The notes: generated by a model not told the origin, from the sequence alone. A stretch of DNA of 64,000 bases from Primulina eburnea (GCF_022965805.1 NC_133104.1:41770682-41834681), one strand, 5' to 3'; shown: positions 10,571 to 22,060, counted from the first letter of the stretch. Numbers and translations are program-made.

Positions 10571-13058
10571 CAATCCGAAAGCTATAGTTTTCATTTATTG
10601 GAATACGAAAATTATACCTAAATCATCTTTCTAAGAAATATAATTTGATCGATTTTCATCATGAAATAGATATATCCATATATTTCCGACTCATATTTAT
10701 GATATGCTAAAAACATGATATTGCATTTAAAAGATCTTGTATTCTTATATTAGACCCGTGTTTTCTAGTCTACCCCAAACCAACTTATATTTTTCTCCAA
10801 TAATTGTTCGTGGGTCCATGAGATTCGGAAATGTATACGATCTTGGTCTTGATTTGCAGATTATATTATTAATTAAACTAAAATATATACATATATTGGC
10901 TTTGAATTCACTGATCTCTCACGTCTCGTTGGTCGAATGTATATCCAGTTTGAGAATCAAATTGTGGTTTATGTTTTTATAGGTTTTGCTTAGCTTCAAA
11001 ACTTTGGTCAAGTAGACTATTGCTTTACCGTTATTAGGTTAAAGGGGAGATGATCTTTTATCATTGGGTGCAATGGTGTGATATTTTCGCTTAATAAAAC
11101 TTCATCTCAATATAAATTACCATTGTAAAAGAGTGTTAAATAGACAATTCGGTTGAAATCGTTGCTGCTGTGAGACTTAACGTCTTTAAGATGAATTTGT
11201 TTGACACACCGTGTTGGTAGTTTATGATCATTGTCTCACAATATACAACGATTTATTTTTTGTGATAGTAGCTCTCTGAATCACAAGAAACAAAGATTTT
11301 CTAGATGCTTCGTGAACTCTCGTAATGAGAACAAAATCCGAAAACTTGAAAGATCTTTGTGTTGTGTTTGATTGCATATGATGGATTACGGAAATGTGGC
11401 TACCGTTTGTATGCTCCAAAAATGTCCACCAAAGATCGTGCAAAATCAGGGTAGGTCATACTTTTCATGAGGTCAAGGAGGCAACCACCTCAAGGTCCGA
11501 TCATGGAGAGAGCTCAATTTTTTTTCTACATATATACGTCGAGTTTGTAGCCCACTAAAATAAACAATTTGACCCAATATTAAATAAAGAGAATTGATAT
11601 TTATACTGTTATGTACACTTCACTTCATGTGTAAAATAAATTTGTTCACAAAATGAATTACAAATAACTAGAAATGAAATGTAAATATCAACTTCATTGA
11701 ATAAAAGATGACTTGAAAATGTAGGCGTGCAATGTAACAATAAATCAATTGCACCCGATTTTTTTTTTTTTTTTTGGTATTTGTTGAGTTTGAAGAGTTA
11801 AAGAGTTGGCATTTAACTAGCATGATAAAGTATAGTATCGAAATTCAACAATTTTTGAATATGATAACTGTTTGGAGAACCTGGATGATTTATCCCCAAA
11901 GGAAGCTCTACCTCCCCCCCTGAGTTCAAGTATCACGTTTCGATTGCTCTACACAGCAGAGACAATTATTGCAAACAACAATTTTATTCCTAATAATTGT
12001 ACTTCTTGCAACCAATAGGAATCTAACATGTGACATTTACTCTTATACCACTTGTATGATCGAGTATTTGCCGCTTTACCAAAAACTATAATTGACGGTA
12101 ACGGTACAACTAATCTTTTAAACCGTATAACGGCTCAAACAATACGTTTCAATTGCTCTAATTTTCAAAAATAATTATTGTTCTCAACATCTATAAACAC
12201 AAATTAAAATATAATTTTAGTTAATATGTATCTCAACCTTGGAAATTTTAGTAGATTCAAGTTAATTTTATTCATTTAACATATACACATGACTTGTGTT
12301 GTAATGTATTTAGTAGGATTGCTCATAAAAATTTAGATGAAGTTCAAATCTCATACCCATAACGTGCCACTACATTTTCTTTATATATACATATATTCCT
12401 CAATCAATCTTTCCTTATTTCTCGTGCCCATATCGAAAAAAAAAATCTATTTGCATTTGAAGACCGGGAGATTCTCAAATCTCAAGGAAAGATTATTCTT
12501 CTCTGATAAGTCCATAGAGGTATGCGATAATTGCCTATACTGCATGTGAAAAGAATCTTCTTCAAAAGTATGAATCTTTTGTTCAGACTTTATGGTCAAC
12601 GATTTCTTTCCAACACGTAAACCAAATTAGTTAGAAGCGAAAATTTTGTTTTAGGAGCCAATAAATCGCTCATTTTCATTCTGGCACTTCATTCTGTTTC
12701 CCAGGGTCTCTATTCTTTGGTCATTATATAAACACCTTTGACCTCTGTGTGAAAGTGCTGCTGTTTCATTCATTTGTGTAGCTGAATCTTGAATCTAATT
12801 GAAGTGGGTTAGATGTTTTATTTTTAATCTGAAAAGATTATTATTAATATTATATCTACTATAGAAAGATTATCTTTTTTTGTTGGGGAATTCAGGCAGT
12901 GTAATATTGAATTAAATGAAATTTTCCCAAGTTCTGTTTTGATGAAAAGAAAGTTTTTTTTCCCTCTGTTAATTCATCATCTGAGTCTGTTGTAATACTA
13001 TTTCCATTCATGTGTTCGTATTTTGAAATAACTCTTTCTCGATTTTTCTTGTTACTGA
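10571..13058. other. AT-rich intergenic DNA
   Basis: About 2.5 kb without a supportable gene. A minus-strand frame at 11228-11443 is open for 71 codons but has no recognisable domain. A T-run lies at about 11759-11776. From about 12700 the sequence becomes the upstream region of the nucleoside transporter. Confidence 0.45.
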
Positions 13059-13091
13059 ATGATGAATATATCAAAATGTAGAGGAGGAACA

Positions 13092-15054
13092 ATGACTACT
13101 AATCTTGATACGAGTGAGATCACCAGTCCCAGCATGCTCGAGGTTTGTGTTCATTTTTTCTCTGTAAAAGTTTTATCTGGGATGCAGATTTTCATTGTTT
13201 GCTGCAAACAAATATTGATCTGTTTTCTTGAATAAATCTCAGGGAAAGTACAAGGCAATTCTGGTCTGCGGGTTTCTTGGATTGGGATCACTTATTTCTT
13301 GGAATAGCATGCTGACAATAGGAGACTACTACTACGACTTGTTCCCGGTAATTGCAATCGTAAAGCTCATTAACTGGTCTCCTCAACTAAGGAAAAACAA
13401 TTTAACAGATTCGAGTTTCTTCTGTTGCAGAATTACCATCCTGCAAGGGTACTCACCCTTGTTTATCAACCATTTGCGCTTGGTACAATGATGATTCTTG
13501 CTTATAATGAGGCAAAAATCGACACAAGGAAACGTAACTTGTTTGGATATATTCTTTTCTGCTTGAGTACCTTTGGACTTCTGCTGGTGAGTTCAGTTCT
13601 CATCAAATTTTAACTGATTTTACCATGATGTTTTCTTATCTCCTGCTGCTTTTGACAGATAGATCTAGGATCTTCGGGGAAAGGAGGAATTGGAAATTAT
13701 ATTGCCATTTGTCTTTTTGTTGCTGCGTTTGGTGTCGCAGATGCCCATGTTCAAGGTGGAATGGTCGGGGATCTGTCTTTCATGTGTCCTGAATTCATCC
13801 AAGTAAATTATTTTGCTTCCTGGGCACTTTTTATTATACATTGAGACATATAATAGAATCAATCTGTTAGATTTACGGTTGTGTTTTGTGAATAGTCATT
13901 CTTTGTTGGCTTAGCTGCATCTGGTGCACTTACTTCTACCATGAGGCTAATTACTAAAGCTGCATTTGATAAAACAAACCACGGGCTTCGTAAAGGCGTT
14001 AGTAAGTTGAATCGATAACGTGGGACCTTTCCAAAAAGAGACAAGATTCTTGCGTTCATTTAAATTTTGATGATAAAATGTTGTTTTGTTCTGATTGTGC
14101 AGTGTTGTTTCTTGCCATCTCGACATTCTTGGAGTTCTTGTGTATTTTCTTATATGCATTCGTCTTCGCTAAACTACCGATTGTCAAGTACTATCGTAAA
14201 AAGGCAGCTTCTGAAGGGTCAAAAACAGTTTCTGCTGATCTTGCTGCTGCTGGCATTGACACCGTACACAACAAAACGGTAAAGAGAATAACATTGAAGG
14301 AGTAAGTTCTTTTCAATTGAGTGAATATTTCAAATATGATATTACACATTTCGTTTGTAGGGTGGAGATGATAAAGAAGATCGCCTAAGCAACAAACAGT
14401 TGTTACTTCAAAACATTGATTATGCACTGGATCTTTACTTAATATATGTCCTCACTTTATCGATTTTCCCTGGATTCCTGTACGAAAATACCGGCTCTCA
14501 CCATCTGGGATCTTGGTAAATTCACAAAAACAAGTTAGAAACGACGGTTATGCTTCATTAGAAATTATATTGATTAAATTTTTGTATTCTGTTGAGTGCA
14601 CAGGTATGCTGTTGTGCTCGTTGCAATGTACATGGTGTGGGATCTTATAGCAAGATACCTTCCTCTCATTAAGAGTATCAAAATGGAATCACGAAAGGGT
14701 CTTTTGATGGCATCCTTGGCACGTTTCTTGCTCATTCCAGCTTTTTACTTTACAGCAAAGTATGGAGACCAGGGATGGATGATAGTGCTTGTGTCTTTTT
14801 TAGGCCTATCCAATGGGTACCTCACAGTGTGCGTTCTTACAACTGCTCCAAAGGGTTACAAGGTAAGTTTTGTCAAACGAAATTATGTTGGACTCCTAGA
14901 AGTTGACCATTGTTTAACTTGTACGAGGTTTTTGTATTTTCAGGCACCAGAGCAGAATGCATTGGGTAATCTGCTGGTACTGTTTCTTCTTGGAGGTATT
15001 TTTTCTGGTGTCGCTCTTGATTGGCTTTGGATAATCGGCAATGGGAAGTTCTGA
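13092..15054 (+). CDS. Equilibrative nucleoside transporter (ENT family, plant ENT3-like)
   Basis: Nine exons: 13092-13142, 13243-13347, 13431-13586, 13659-13802, 13896-14001, 14103-14278, 14361-14515, 14604-14862 and 14944-15054, with matching phases, encode 420 residues. That is the normal size for plant ENTs, which move nucleosides across the plasma membrane, often by proton symport. Family motifs are clear: GLGSLISWNSMLTIGDYY in TM1, PARVLTLVYQPFALG, GGMVGDLSFMCPEFIQSFF, the conserved Arg-rich AARFLLIPAF-like loop (SLARFLLIPAFYFTAKYG) and LGLSNGYLTVCVL. The C-terminal TM ends WLWIIGNGKF. In-frame upstream ATGs at 13059 and 13062 could add 11 residues, and an ATG-TAG pair sits at 13076-13081 in another frame. 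A decayed inverted copy lies downstream. Confidence 0.93.
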
Positions 15055-16084
15055 GAATGCTGCATTTGCTGAAATCAACCTCAAACTTGAACGAAAAAGG
15101 ACACAAAGAAGGACTACAATATTTACAGGGCCTACAGTGTCACCATGTATTGTTGCCAGTTAGCTTTATGCACATAATGTTAATGATTTCTGGTATGTAA
15201 TCTCAGGCACTTCATATTGTTCTGCAAAAATTGTAGTGCTTCTTTTGTAGAATCATGCCTAATATGTTCCACACAAAATATCAGATAATAAATAAATGTG
15301 AATCAAATATTAATTTTGTTGTTGATTAGGATGTGTATAACTACACGAAAAATTGTAAAATAAATTACGGTTTATTTTCTTACTTTTTTGAAGACAACTA
15401 TCTCGATTGTGGCTGAGGGCTTGAATCATTTGATGAAAGATTCAGTCTGCTCAGAGAATTTTCATAAGTGGAATATGGTATAAATAGGCTTATGACTGCA
15501 CTAGTAAAAACAGGCTCAAGTTTCCTAAATCATAGTAACAACGCATCTCTCAAAAACTTTTTAAAATTCTCTTGCTTTTTCGGATAAAGATTGCTTAAAT
15601 ATCGCATGGGTCTGGGATCTAAAGAATCAACATGTGAAACCTGGCTCTAGAAACTCTAGCTTTCTATGACCAATCTCATCGGGCCATCAGCTCTAATACA
15701 ATCTTGAACGTGCTTGCAATGATCCCTAAACCACATTAATCTTGCCTTAATGACGATATGTAGAAGATAAAACGCTAGCTCTGCATCTTATTGTTGTCAC
15801 TAGCACACATAATTTACTTCGAACAGTAACTCAAGTCAAGTTTGACGCATAATCCCATTCCACCTACAATTATCCCTACAAACGGTAACTTTATCAGTTA
15901 TTCTATACATGAACATAAAACTTCAAAAGTTTTTAAGTAATTCGATTATCCCAACAAAATATAATCGTAATTTATATAATATTTTTTAAAATTTTATTAA
16001 ATGCTTGATTTTATGTTTAATTTGATAATAATTGACAGAAATTAGTTTCTGACAGTTGTTATTAAATTATGTGCCTAAACCTCA
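15055..16084. other. Spacer between the ENT gene and its inverted pseudogene copy
   Basis: The first ~115 bp are the ENT 3'UTR, which is duplicated in inverse at 16085 onward. The remainder is unique-looking AT-rich sequence without a gene, apart from the inverted-repeat arm at 15959-16043. Confidence 0.55.
15959..16043. repeat. Left arm of a 4.9-kb-spaced inverted repeat
   Basis: About 85 bp closely complementary to 20747-20829; both contain the core ATTAAATGCTTGATTTTATG or its complement. The arms bracket the ENT pseudogene and its chimeric insert. The right arm runs into a Helitron-like 3' end, so the arms may simply be two copies of one dispersed element. Confidence 0.7.
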
Positions 16085-17722
16085 ATGGCAACAATACATG
16101 GTGACACTGTAGGTCATATAAATATTGTAGTCCTTTGTATCCTTTTCGTTCAAGTTTGAGGTTGATTTCAGCAAATACACCCTTCTCAGAACTTACCGAT
16201 TATCCAAAGCCAATCAAGAGCAACACCAGAAAAAATACCTCCAAGAAGAAACGGTACCAGCAGATTATTACCCAATGCATTCTGCTCTGGTGTCTGAAAA
16301 TACAAAAACCTTGTACAACTTAAACAATGGTCAACTTCTAGGTGTCCAACATAATTTCATTTGACAAAACTTACCTTGTAACCCTTTGGAACATTTGTAA
16401 GAACACACACTGTGAGGTACCCATTGGTTAGGCATAAAAAGAACACAAACACTATCATCCATCCCTGGTCTCCATACTTTGCTGTAAAGTAGAAAGCTGG
16501 AATGAGCAAGAAACATGCCAAGGATGCCATAAAAAGACCCTTTCGTGATTCCATTTTGATACTCTTAATGAGAGGATGCTATATGGCTATAAGATTCCAC
16601 ACGTTGTACATTGCAACGAGCACAACAGCGTACATGTGCACTCAAAAGATGACAAAAGTTTAATCAGTATAATTTTCTAATGAAGCATAATAGTCGTTTC
16701 TAACTCGTTTTTTGTGAATTTACCAAGATCTCAGATGGTGTGAGCCGGTGTTATCGTACAGGAATTCAGGAAAAATTGATAAAGTGAGGACATTTATTAA
16801 GTAAAGATCCAGTGCATAATCAATGTTTTGTAGAAACAACTATTTGTTGCTTAGGCGATCCTCTTTATCATCTCCACCCTACAAACGAAATGTGTAATTT
16901 CATATTTGAAATATTCACTCAACTGAAAAGAACTTGACTCCTTCAATGTTATTCTCTTTACCGTTTTGTTGTGTACGGTGTCAATGCCAATAGCAGAAGA
17001 TCAGCAGAAACTATTTTTGACCCTTCGGGAGCTGTTTTTTTACGATAGTACTTGACAATCGGTAGTTTAGCGAAGACGAATGCATATAGGAAAATACACA
17101 GAAACTCCAAAAATGTCGAGATGGCAAAAACAACACTACAGAATCAGAACAAAACAATATTTTATCATCAAAATTTAAATGAACGCAAGAATCTTGTCTC
17201 GTTTTGGAAAGGTCATGCGTTATCGATTCAACTTACTAACGCCTTTACGAAGCCCGTGGTTTGTTTTATCAAATGCAGCTTTAGTAATTAACCTCATGGT
17301 AGAAGTAAGTGCACCAGATGTGGCTAAGCCAACAAAGAATGACTACATATTCAGACAACACAACCATCCTCATGGTAGAAGTAAGTGCACCAGATGCGGC
17401 TAAGCCAACAAAGAATGACTACATATTCAGACAACACAACCATAAATCTAACAGATTTATTCTATTATATATCTCAATGTATAATAAAAAGTGCTCAGGA
17501 GCAAAATAATTTACTTGGATGAATTCAGGACACATGAAAGACAGATCCCCGACCATTCCACCTTGAACAAGGGCATCTGCGACACCAAACGCAGCAACAA
17601 AAAGACAAATGGCAATATAATTTCCAATTCCTCCTTTCCCTGAAGATCTAGATCCATCTGGTAAACGCAGCAAGTGATAAGAAAACATGAAGGTAAAATC
17701 AGTTAAAATTTGATGAGAACTT
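16085..17722 (-). pseudogene. Inverted ENT pseudogene, exons 4-9 and 3'UTR
   Basis: Reverse-complement copy of 13.6-15.17 kb including introns, so it arose by DNA duplication rather than retroposition. Exon 9 is still open (with a small in-frame insertion and deletion) and exon 8 keeps the stretch YGDQGWMIVF. Several lesions kill the gene. Exon 8 has a TAG at 16579-16581, and its acceptor AG has become AT (CACAT/GTACGC). Exon 7 has CAG changed to TAG at 16840-16842. A 76-bp segment spanning the exon 5 boundary is tandemly duplicated at 17292-17443. Homology ends inside intron 3 at about 17722, where foreign DNA begins. Confidence 0.92.
17292..17443. repeat. 76-bp tandem duplication within the ENT pseudogene
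   Basis: Units 17292-17367 and 17368-17443 differ at about one position (GATGTGGC versus GATGCGGC). The unit covers the start of exon 5 and its acceptor-side intron. The parent gene at 13.87-13.95 kb has one copy, so the duplication followed the inversion. Confidence 0.9.
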
Positions 17723-17724
17723 TA

Positions 17725-17969
17725 TTAAGATTGGAACTTGGACCTAACTCAATCCCAAAAGCTAGCTCAAGGAGGGAGGATTGTCCAAGTCCATATATGC
17801 AACTCCCAGGTTATTTATCCAACCGATGTAGGACAACTAACACACCCCCTCACGTCCAGGAATGAACATCTGGAACGTGGAGTTTACAAATGACCCAACT
17901 ATGGGCAGAACGGGTGGCCTAACTATAGGCAGTCCAAAACATAATGGTGGAATATGTGCTCTGATACCA
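17725..17969 (-). mobile_element. TRIM-like LTR with PPT and tRNA-Met primer-binding motif
   Basis: Read on the minus strand, GGAATGGTATCAGAGC (PBS-like TGGTATCAGAGC, plus positions 17958-17969) is followed by about 115 bp of internal sequence, a purine tract GTGAGGGGG and then TGTTAGTTGTCC, which opens an ~118-bp LTR-like segment ending near CCAATCTTAA. The PBS, very short interior, PPT and TG-start LTR is the layout of terminal-repeat retrotransposons in miniature. The expected second LTR before the PBS is absent: host PGAP1-like sequence abuts the PBS instead. Confidence 0.65.
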
Positions 17970-18895
17970 TTCCTCTGGAGCCAGGCCACAAGAGAAGGGA
18001 CAAACATCAGTGCCGCAAGCAAATGTAAAATAAGCAAGCCATGGCGGTGGTTGAAGGTTTCTAATTGTCTGTCACTATAGCTTCTTGTAGATTCTGGGCT
18101 ACTAGAGCAGTTTACAGCACCAGAAAATAGCTTGCTTATGTCACCTTCAGACCTGGAGTCGTATTGCATTGAGTTACTTTTACACTCATTTCCAGATTCA
18201 CATAACTCTTCATTCTGAACATGGCTGCGAAATGAAGCCATTAAAAAACTCGAGAGGGCACTGTGGCAGCACAGAATATGAGATAAGAACAATACAAAAA
18301 GTCCCAGGGCAGGATGGACAAAACAAGCCAGCACAACAGCAACAAATGCCATAAGAAGTAGTGAATTCACCCTCATAATCCTTACCACCTTAGCAGATGC
18401 AAAGCTGGATAATAGGTTAGAAAACCATTGGAGAAACTGAAAACCAAAGTTTCCTTCCCATGCCTCCCACCGTCTCTTTGTGATTACATGGGATTTTCCA
18501 GTAACATAGAAAAGTAATTGAGAAAGTGATATCAACGAGATCACGGCCCCATTTGCTAAAATATAGCAAAGCAATGACACAATAATGAAGTTTATAACTG
18601 GAGGGAGCGATTGAGAGCTTAGCCAAGAATAGAGCAAAGCAAATAGAAGAGGCATTGCGGCAAGGAAGAAAAATGGCCTTGGTAATCTCAAATTAGATTC
18701 GACAGCTGATAGCAGTGAAGGTATTGGTTGATCAAATTCCCACGCATGTGCTTGCCTCGTCAGAGCAAAAAATATAACAGCAATGCTAAGACCGCTGATC
18801 TGAGAGAAATACAAAAGCAAGAATCTACCAGCAGCGGCAGTGATAGAAACACCAATAGCAGCTTTATATGAACAGTGTGGGTCTACCAGTAACAA
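17837..18895 (-). pseudogene. PGAP1-like GPI inositol-deacylase C-terminal fragment fused to TRIM sequence
   Basis: An intact 352-codon frame encodes a hydrophobic multi-pass region with several membrane segments (such as FFFLAAMPLLFALLYSWL and LLLMAFVAVVLACFVHPAL). It also has TKRRWEAWEGNFGFQFLQWF and HGLLILHLLAALMFVPSLVAW, which I recognise as the membrane half of plant PGAP1-like proteins. These are ER enzymes that remove the acyl chain from the inositol of GPI anchors. The lipase domain is missing. PGAP1 genes are intron-rich, yet no intron interrupts this piece, so it is probably cDNA-derived. After VAWLQRNGI the frame crosses into TRIM DNA and ends GREGVC at the LTR edge. An in-frame stop lies just upstream of 18895. 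It may be transcribed, but a working enzyme is not possible. Confidence 0.75.
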
Positions 18896-18934
18896 AGGCT
18901 ATAGAGATAGAGGATTATAACTACAGCAATCCCA

Positions 18935-19785
18935 TGTAGAAAATGCAATTTTGGAGGCTGAGAAAGCTAAGGAGAGAGAGGAGCTCATGCCACATGAGCT
19001 GAACAAATCTCAGAAAAGGATAGAAGAACTGATCTCTGAACTTGTTGAAGAACAGAAACTAGTCACCACCCTCCAAATTGATGTAGAAAAGCAAAAAACT
19101 CAACATGCGATTTTCCGAAAGGTCGTTGATAAATTTTACAGCATCAGACAAGATTACCTTGAAAACATAGTTGATACGAGCTTGGAAGAAAAACCGTGAC
19201 TCCCTTTTAAGAGATTCAGGTGAAATATGGAGGTTTGAAAATGATGAAGAAACTTCAACCTCTAGTTACATTAGCTCTCTGGAATCAGAAATTGGTGTTC
19301 TGAAGAAAGGTGTGGATAATCTACAAAACAAGCTTCGCGTGGGGCTGGAAATCGAATCCCATTCAAAGAAGAAATTTAAAGAATTGCAGAAAAGTAAAAG
19401 TCTTTCTGCAGAGAAGATGAGGAAGCAGATATCAGCATTAATGTCTTTCTATTCTCAGTACAAAATTAGTATTACGAACTTACTAGATGAGTGGCGTACG
19501 GAGCTAACATCAATCAGTGATATGGTGGTTGAGAAGGCGAGGGAGATTGAGCTTAGTGAGTCTTAATCCCGCCCTCCAAATTCCAAATGCTTCTGGAACC
19601 TGTGATATCTCCAAGGCCCTTGCTCAGGCATTGCAAGAGAAGGTTGAAGCATTGTTACTTTTATTACAACAAGACGAAAGACACCTACTGGAGAGAAACG
19701 TGAATGCAGGTCTACAAAAAAAGATAGAGGAGCTTCAGAGAAATTTATTGCAGGTTACAAATGAAAAGGTAAAAGCTCTCGTACG
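18935..19785 (+). pseudogene. Coiled-coil protein gene fragment (captured)
   Basis: A plus-strand stretch, head-to-head with the PGAP1-like piece and about 40 bp away, reads through three overlapping frames: 18951-19199, about 19190-19566 and about 19565-19780. The combined product is a long heptad-rich coiled coil: KRIEELISELVEEQKLVTTL, then SSLESEIGVLKKGVDNLQNKL, then QKKIEELQRNLLQVTNEK. Two frameshifts (near 19190 and 19563) and truncation at both ends show it is dead. No intron interrupts it. It resembles plant golgin- or myosin-like coiled-coil proteins, but I cannot name the source gene. Confidence 0.65.
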
Positions 19786-19975
19786 CTTTACGATTGCAAT
19801 TACCGGGAACAAGTCATAGTAGTAGTCTCCTATTGTCAGCATGCTATTCCAAGAAATAAGTGATCCCAATCCAAGAAACCCGTAGACCAGAATTGCCTTG
19901 TACTTTCCCTGAGATTTATTCAGTAAAAGAGATCCATAGTTGTTTGCAGCCAAACAATGGAGATCTGCATCCCAA
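19786..19975 (-). pseudogene. ENT pseudogene, exon 2 with parts of introns 1 and 2
   Basis: Continues the inverted ENT copy after the ~2-kb foreign insert. The minus strand reads GKYKAILVYGFLGLGSLISW through DYYYDLFP, nearly identical to exon 2 of the intact gene. Homology extends into intron 1 (GGGATGCAGAT) and about 20 bp of intron 2. Exon 3, most of intron 2 and the start of intron 3 are missing, replaced by 17723-19785. Confidence 0.9.
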
Positions 19976-20133
19976 TAATTTCATTAATTTTTCGTGTATG
20001 GGCTAGAATTGATCAAAATGGGTTTATTATGTTGACAAGTTTACGTGTGGAAATATAATATTGATCCAGAATTAAATTATTTGAACTCACTGCTGCCGCA
20101 TATCGATCTGGTGAGTGATATAAATTATTTAAT

Positions 20134-20311
20134 GGCAAAACTTGTGTGAGACGGTCTCACGGGTATTATTTGTGAGACGGCTCTCTTATTGGGTCACCCA
20201 TGAAAAGTATCACTTTTTATGCTAATAGTATTACTTTTTAGTGTGAATATGGGTAGGTTGACCCGTCTCACAGATTATGATCCGTGAGACGGTCTCACAT
20301 GAGACTCACTC
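20134..20311 (+). mobile_element. Mutator-like MITE, copy B
   Basis: Runs from GGCAAAACTTGTGTGAGACG to ...GAGACTCACTC. Exact 9-bp target duplication TTATTTAAT on both sides (20125-20133 and 20312-20320). Subterminal palindromes TGTGAGACGGTCTCAC occur near each end. Non-coding. Confidence 0.9.
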
Positions 20312-20746
20312 TTATTTAATTGTATTTGTATTAATTTTCTTGATCCTATTTTATTTGACAAATTATTTATTTTGTGTATTTATCCTATAGTTAGTGTTAA
20401 CATGATTTGCTTAATTCGACGTCTACCTGATACAAATTATGGCTATTGATTTAATGTATGTTTGGATTAATAAAATTATAAATTAAAAGGATAATTTTTC
20501 AGGAACAATACAATTTTATACAATAAAACATTTTCTTTTTTTGGTGTAGAGACAATTTTTGAAACAAAAGATGATGTCATCTAGATTATTGAAAAAATAA
20601 CATATTATTCAATAGTGCATCAAAATTTAACATAATCATTGCTAATATTTTTTTGTATATTGAAATATCAAAATGTATTGTGGTAATATTATAACTCAAA
20701 TATTTTAAATCGTATATCCCTTCAAATTGCACAATGACCAATCACT

Positions 20747-20829
20747 AATTTTTGTCAATTATTATTAAATTAAACATAAAATCAAGCATTTAATAAAATT
20801 TTAAAAAATCATATATAAATTACGATAAT
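20747..20829. repeat. Right arm of inverted repeat pairing with 15959-16043
   Basis: See the left arm. Immediately downstream the sequence reads GCACACACGTTGCATAATTT then ACTAGTA, a Helitron-like 3' terminus. Confidence 0.7.
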
Positions 20830-21125
20830 ATTTTTGCACACACGTTGCATAATTTACTAGTATTTCATTAAAGTTGACACTCATATACTAAATAAATTCT
20901 AATTGATTTAGTGAAATCTTATTTAAAATTATAATTATACCCTCATTATGTGAATTATTGAAGAATCTTTTATTTCTTGAAATAATATTTTTTTTAAAAA
21001 AATTACATCCTTATGTTTATCTATATTTTTAAATTCAATAACATCTTTATCTATATTTTAAAAGTTTTAGATATTCTGTCACCCTTCATAAAAAATATGA
21101 AAAAAAAATCATCAATTTAAAAATG

Positions 21126-21306
21126 AATATGGCTCGTATGAGATGATCTCAGTTATCTTTATCCGTGAGATCGGTCGATCCAGTTCATATATAAAGTGAA
21201 AAGTAATTTTTTTTTTTTGCATAAAAAATATAATAATTAATTAATCGGGATGAGTAAGAAATTCAACTCACAAAATTGAATCATAAATTGATCTCATATG
21301 AGTCTT
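21126..21306 (+). mobile_element. Mutator-like MITE, degenerate copy E
   Basis: Shows the same order of motifs as the intact copies (GAGATGATCTCA, CCGTGAGATCGG, AAGTAATTTTT, GCATAAAAA, ATCTCATATGAGTC) but is heavily mutated. Confidence 0.6.
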
Positions 21307-21577
21307 TTTTATATATATAAAAAAAGGCCACCGGTACCTCGTAAAGCCGAAGTCGCTATACTTGCTAACTTTTAATTTATTTGGTGAAGCTTAATTAAAA
21401 TTACAATTATACTCTCATTTATCTATATTTTTAAATTCAATCCTATCTTTATTATATTACAAATTTTTAATAGTTCATAACTCATAAAAATATTAAAAAA
21501 TATATTAATTTAAAAATAACAAAATTATCGTGTTTAAATAAATATTCTAACTGTATAAGCATATCATGTCATTGTTT

Positions 21578-21578
<1 letters not shown>

Positions 21579-21632
<54 letters not shown>

Positions 21633-21650
21633 TATTATTATTATTATTCA
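21579..21650. repeat. (ATT)n microsatellite
   Basis: About 70 bp of nearly perfect ATT repeats inside the unit array. Confidence 0.95.
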
Positions 21651-22060
21651 TTATCAATCAAAGGTTACAGCCTTATACTAAGTAACTTTTAATTAAGTTG
21701 ATGAAGTCGTATTTAAAATTACAGTTATACTCTTATTTATGTATATTTTTAAATTTAATTTATCTTTATTTATATTTTCAAATTTTTATATAGTTTATCT
21801 TCTAACAAAAATATGAAAAAATCATTAATTTGAAAATAACAAAAATTATCATAAATTAGATAAATATTTTAATTATACAAGCATGCAACTTGGGTAAATG
21901 ATCACTAGTATTAATATAAGTTGATGCTACTATGCAAACTAATTTTTGATTGGTTTGGTGAAAGTTTATTTAAAATTATAATTATGTACTCATTATATAA
22001 TTTTTTCGATGAACCTTTTTTATTTTTCTATCTATATCTAAAAAAATATATTATTTTGAA

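Noticed and set aside
11228..11443. 71-codon minus-strand frame
   Set aside because: No domain, no splice context, and AT-rich surroundings; treated as a chance frame.
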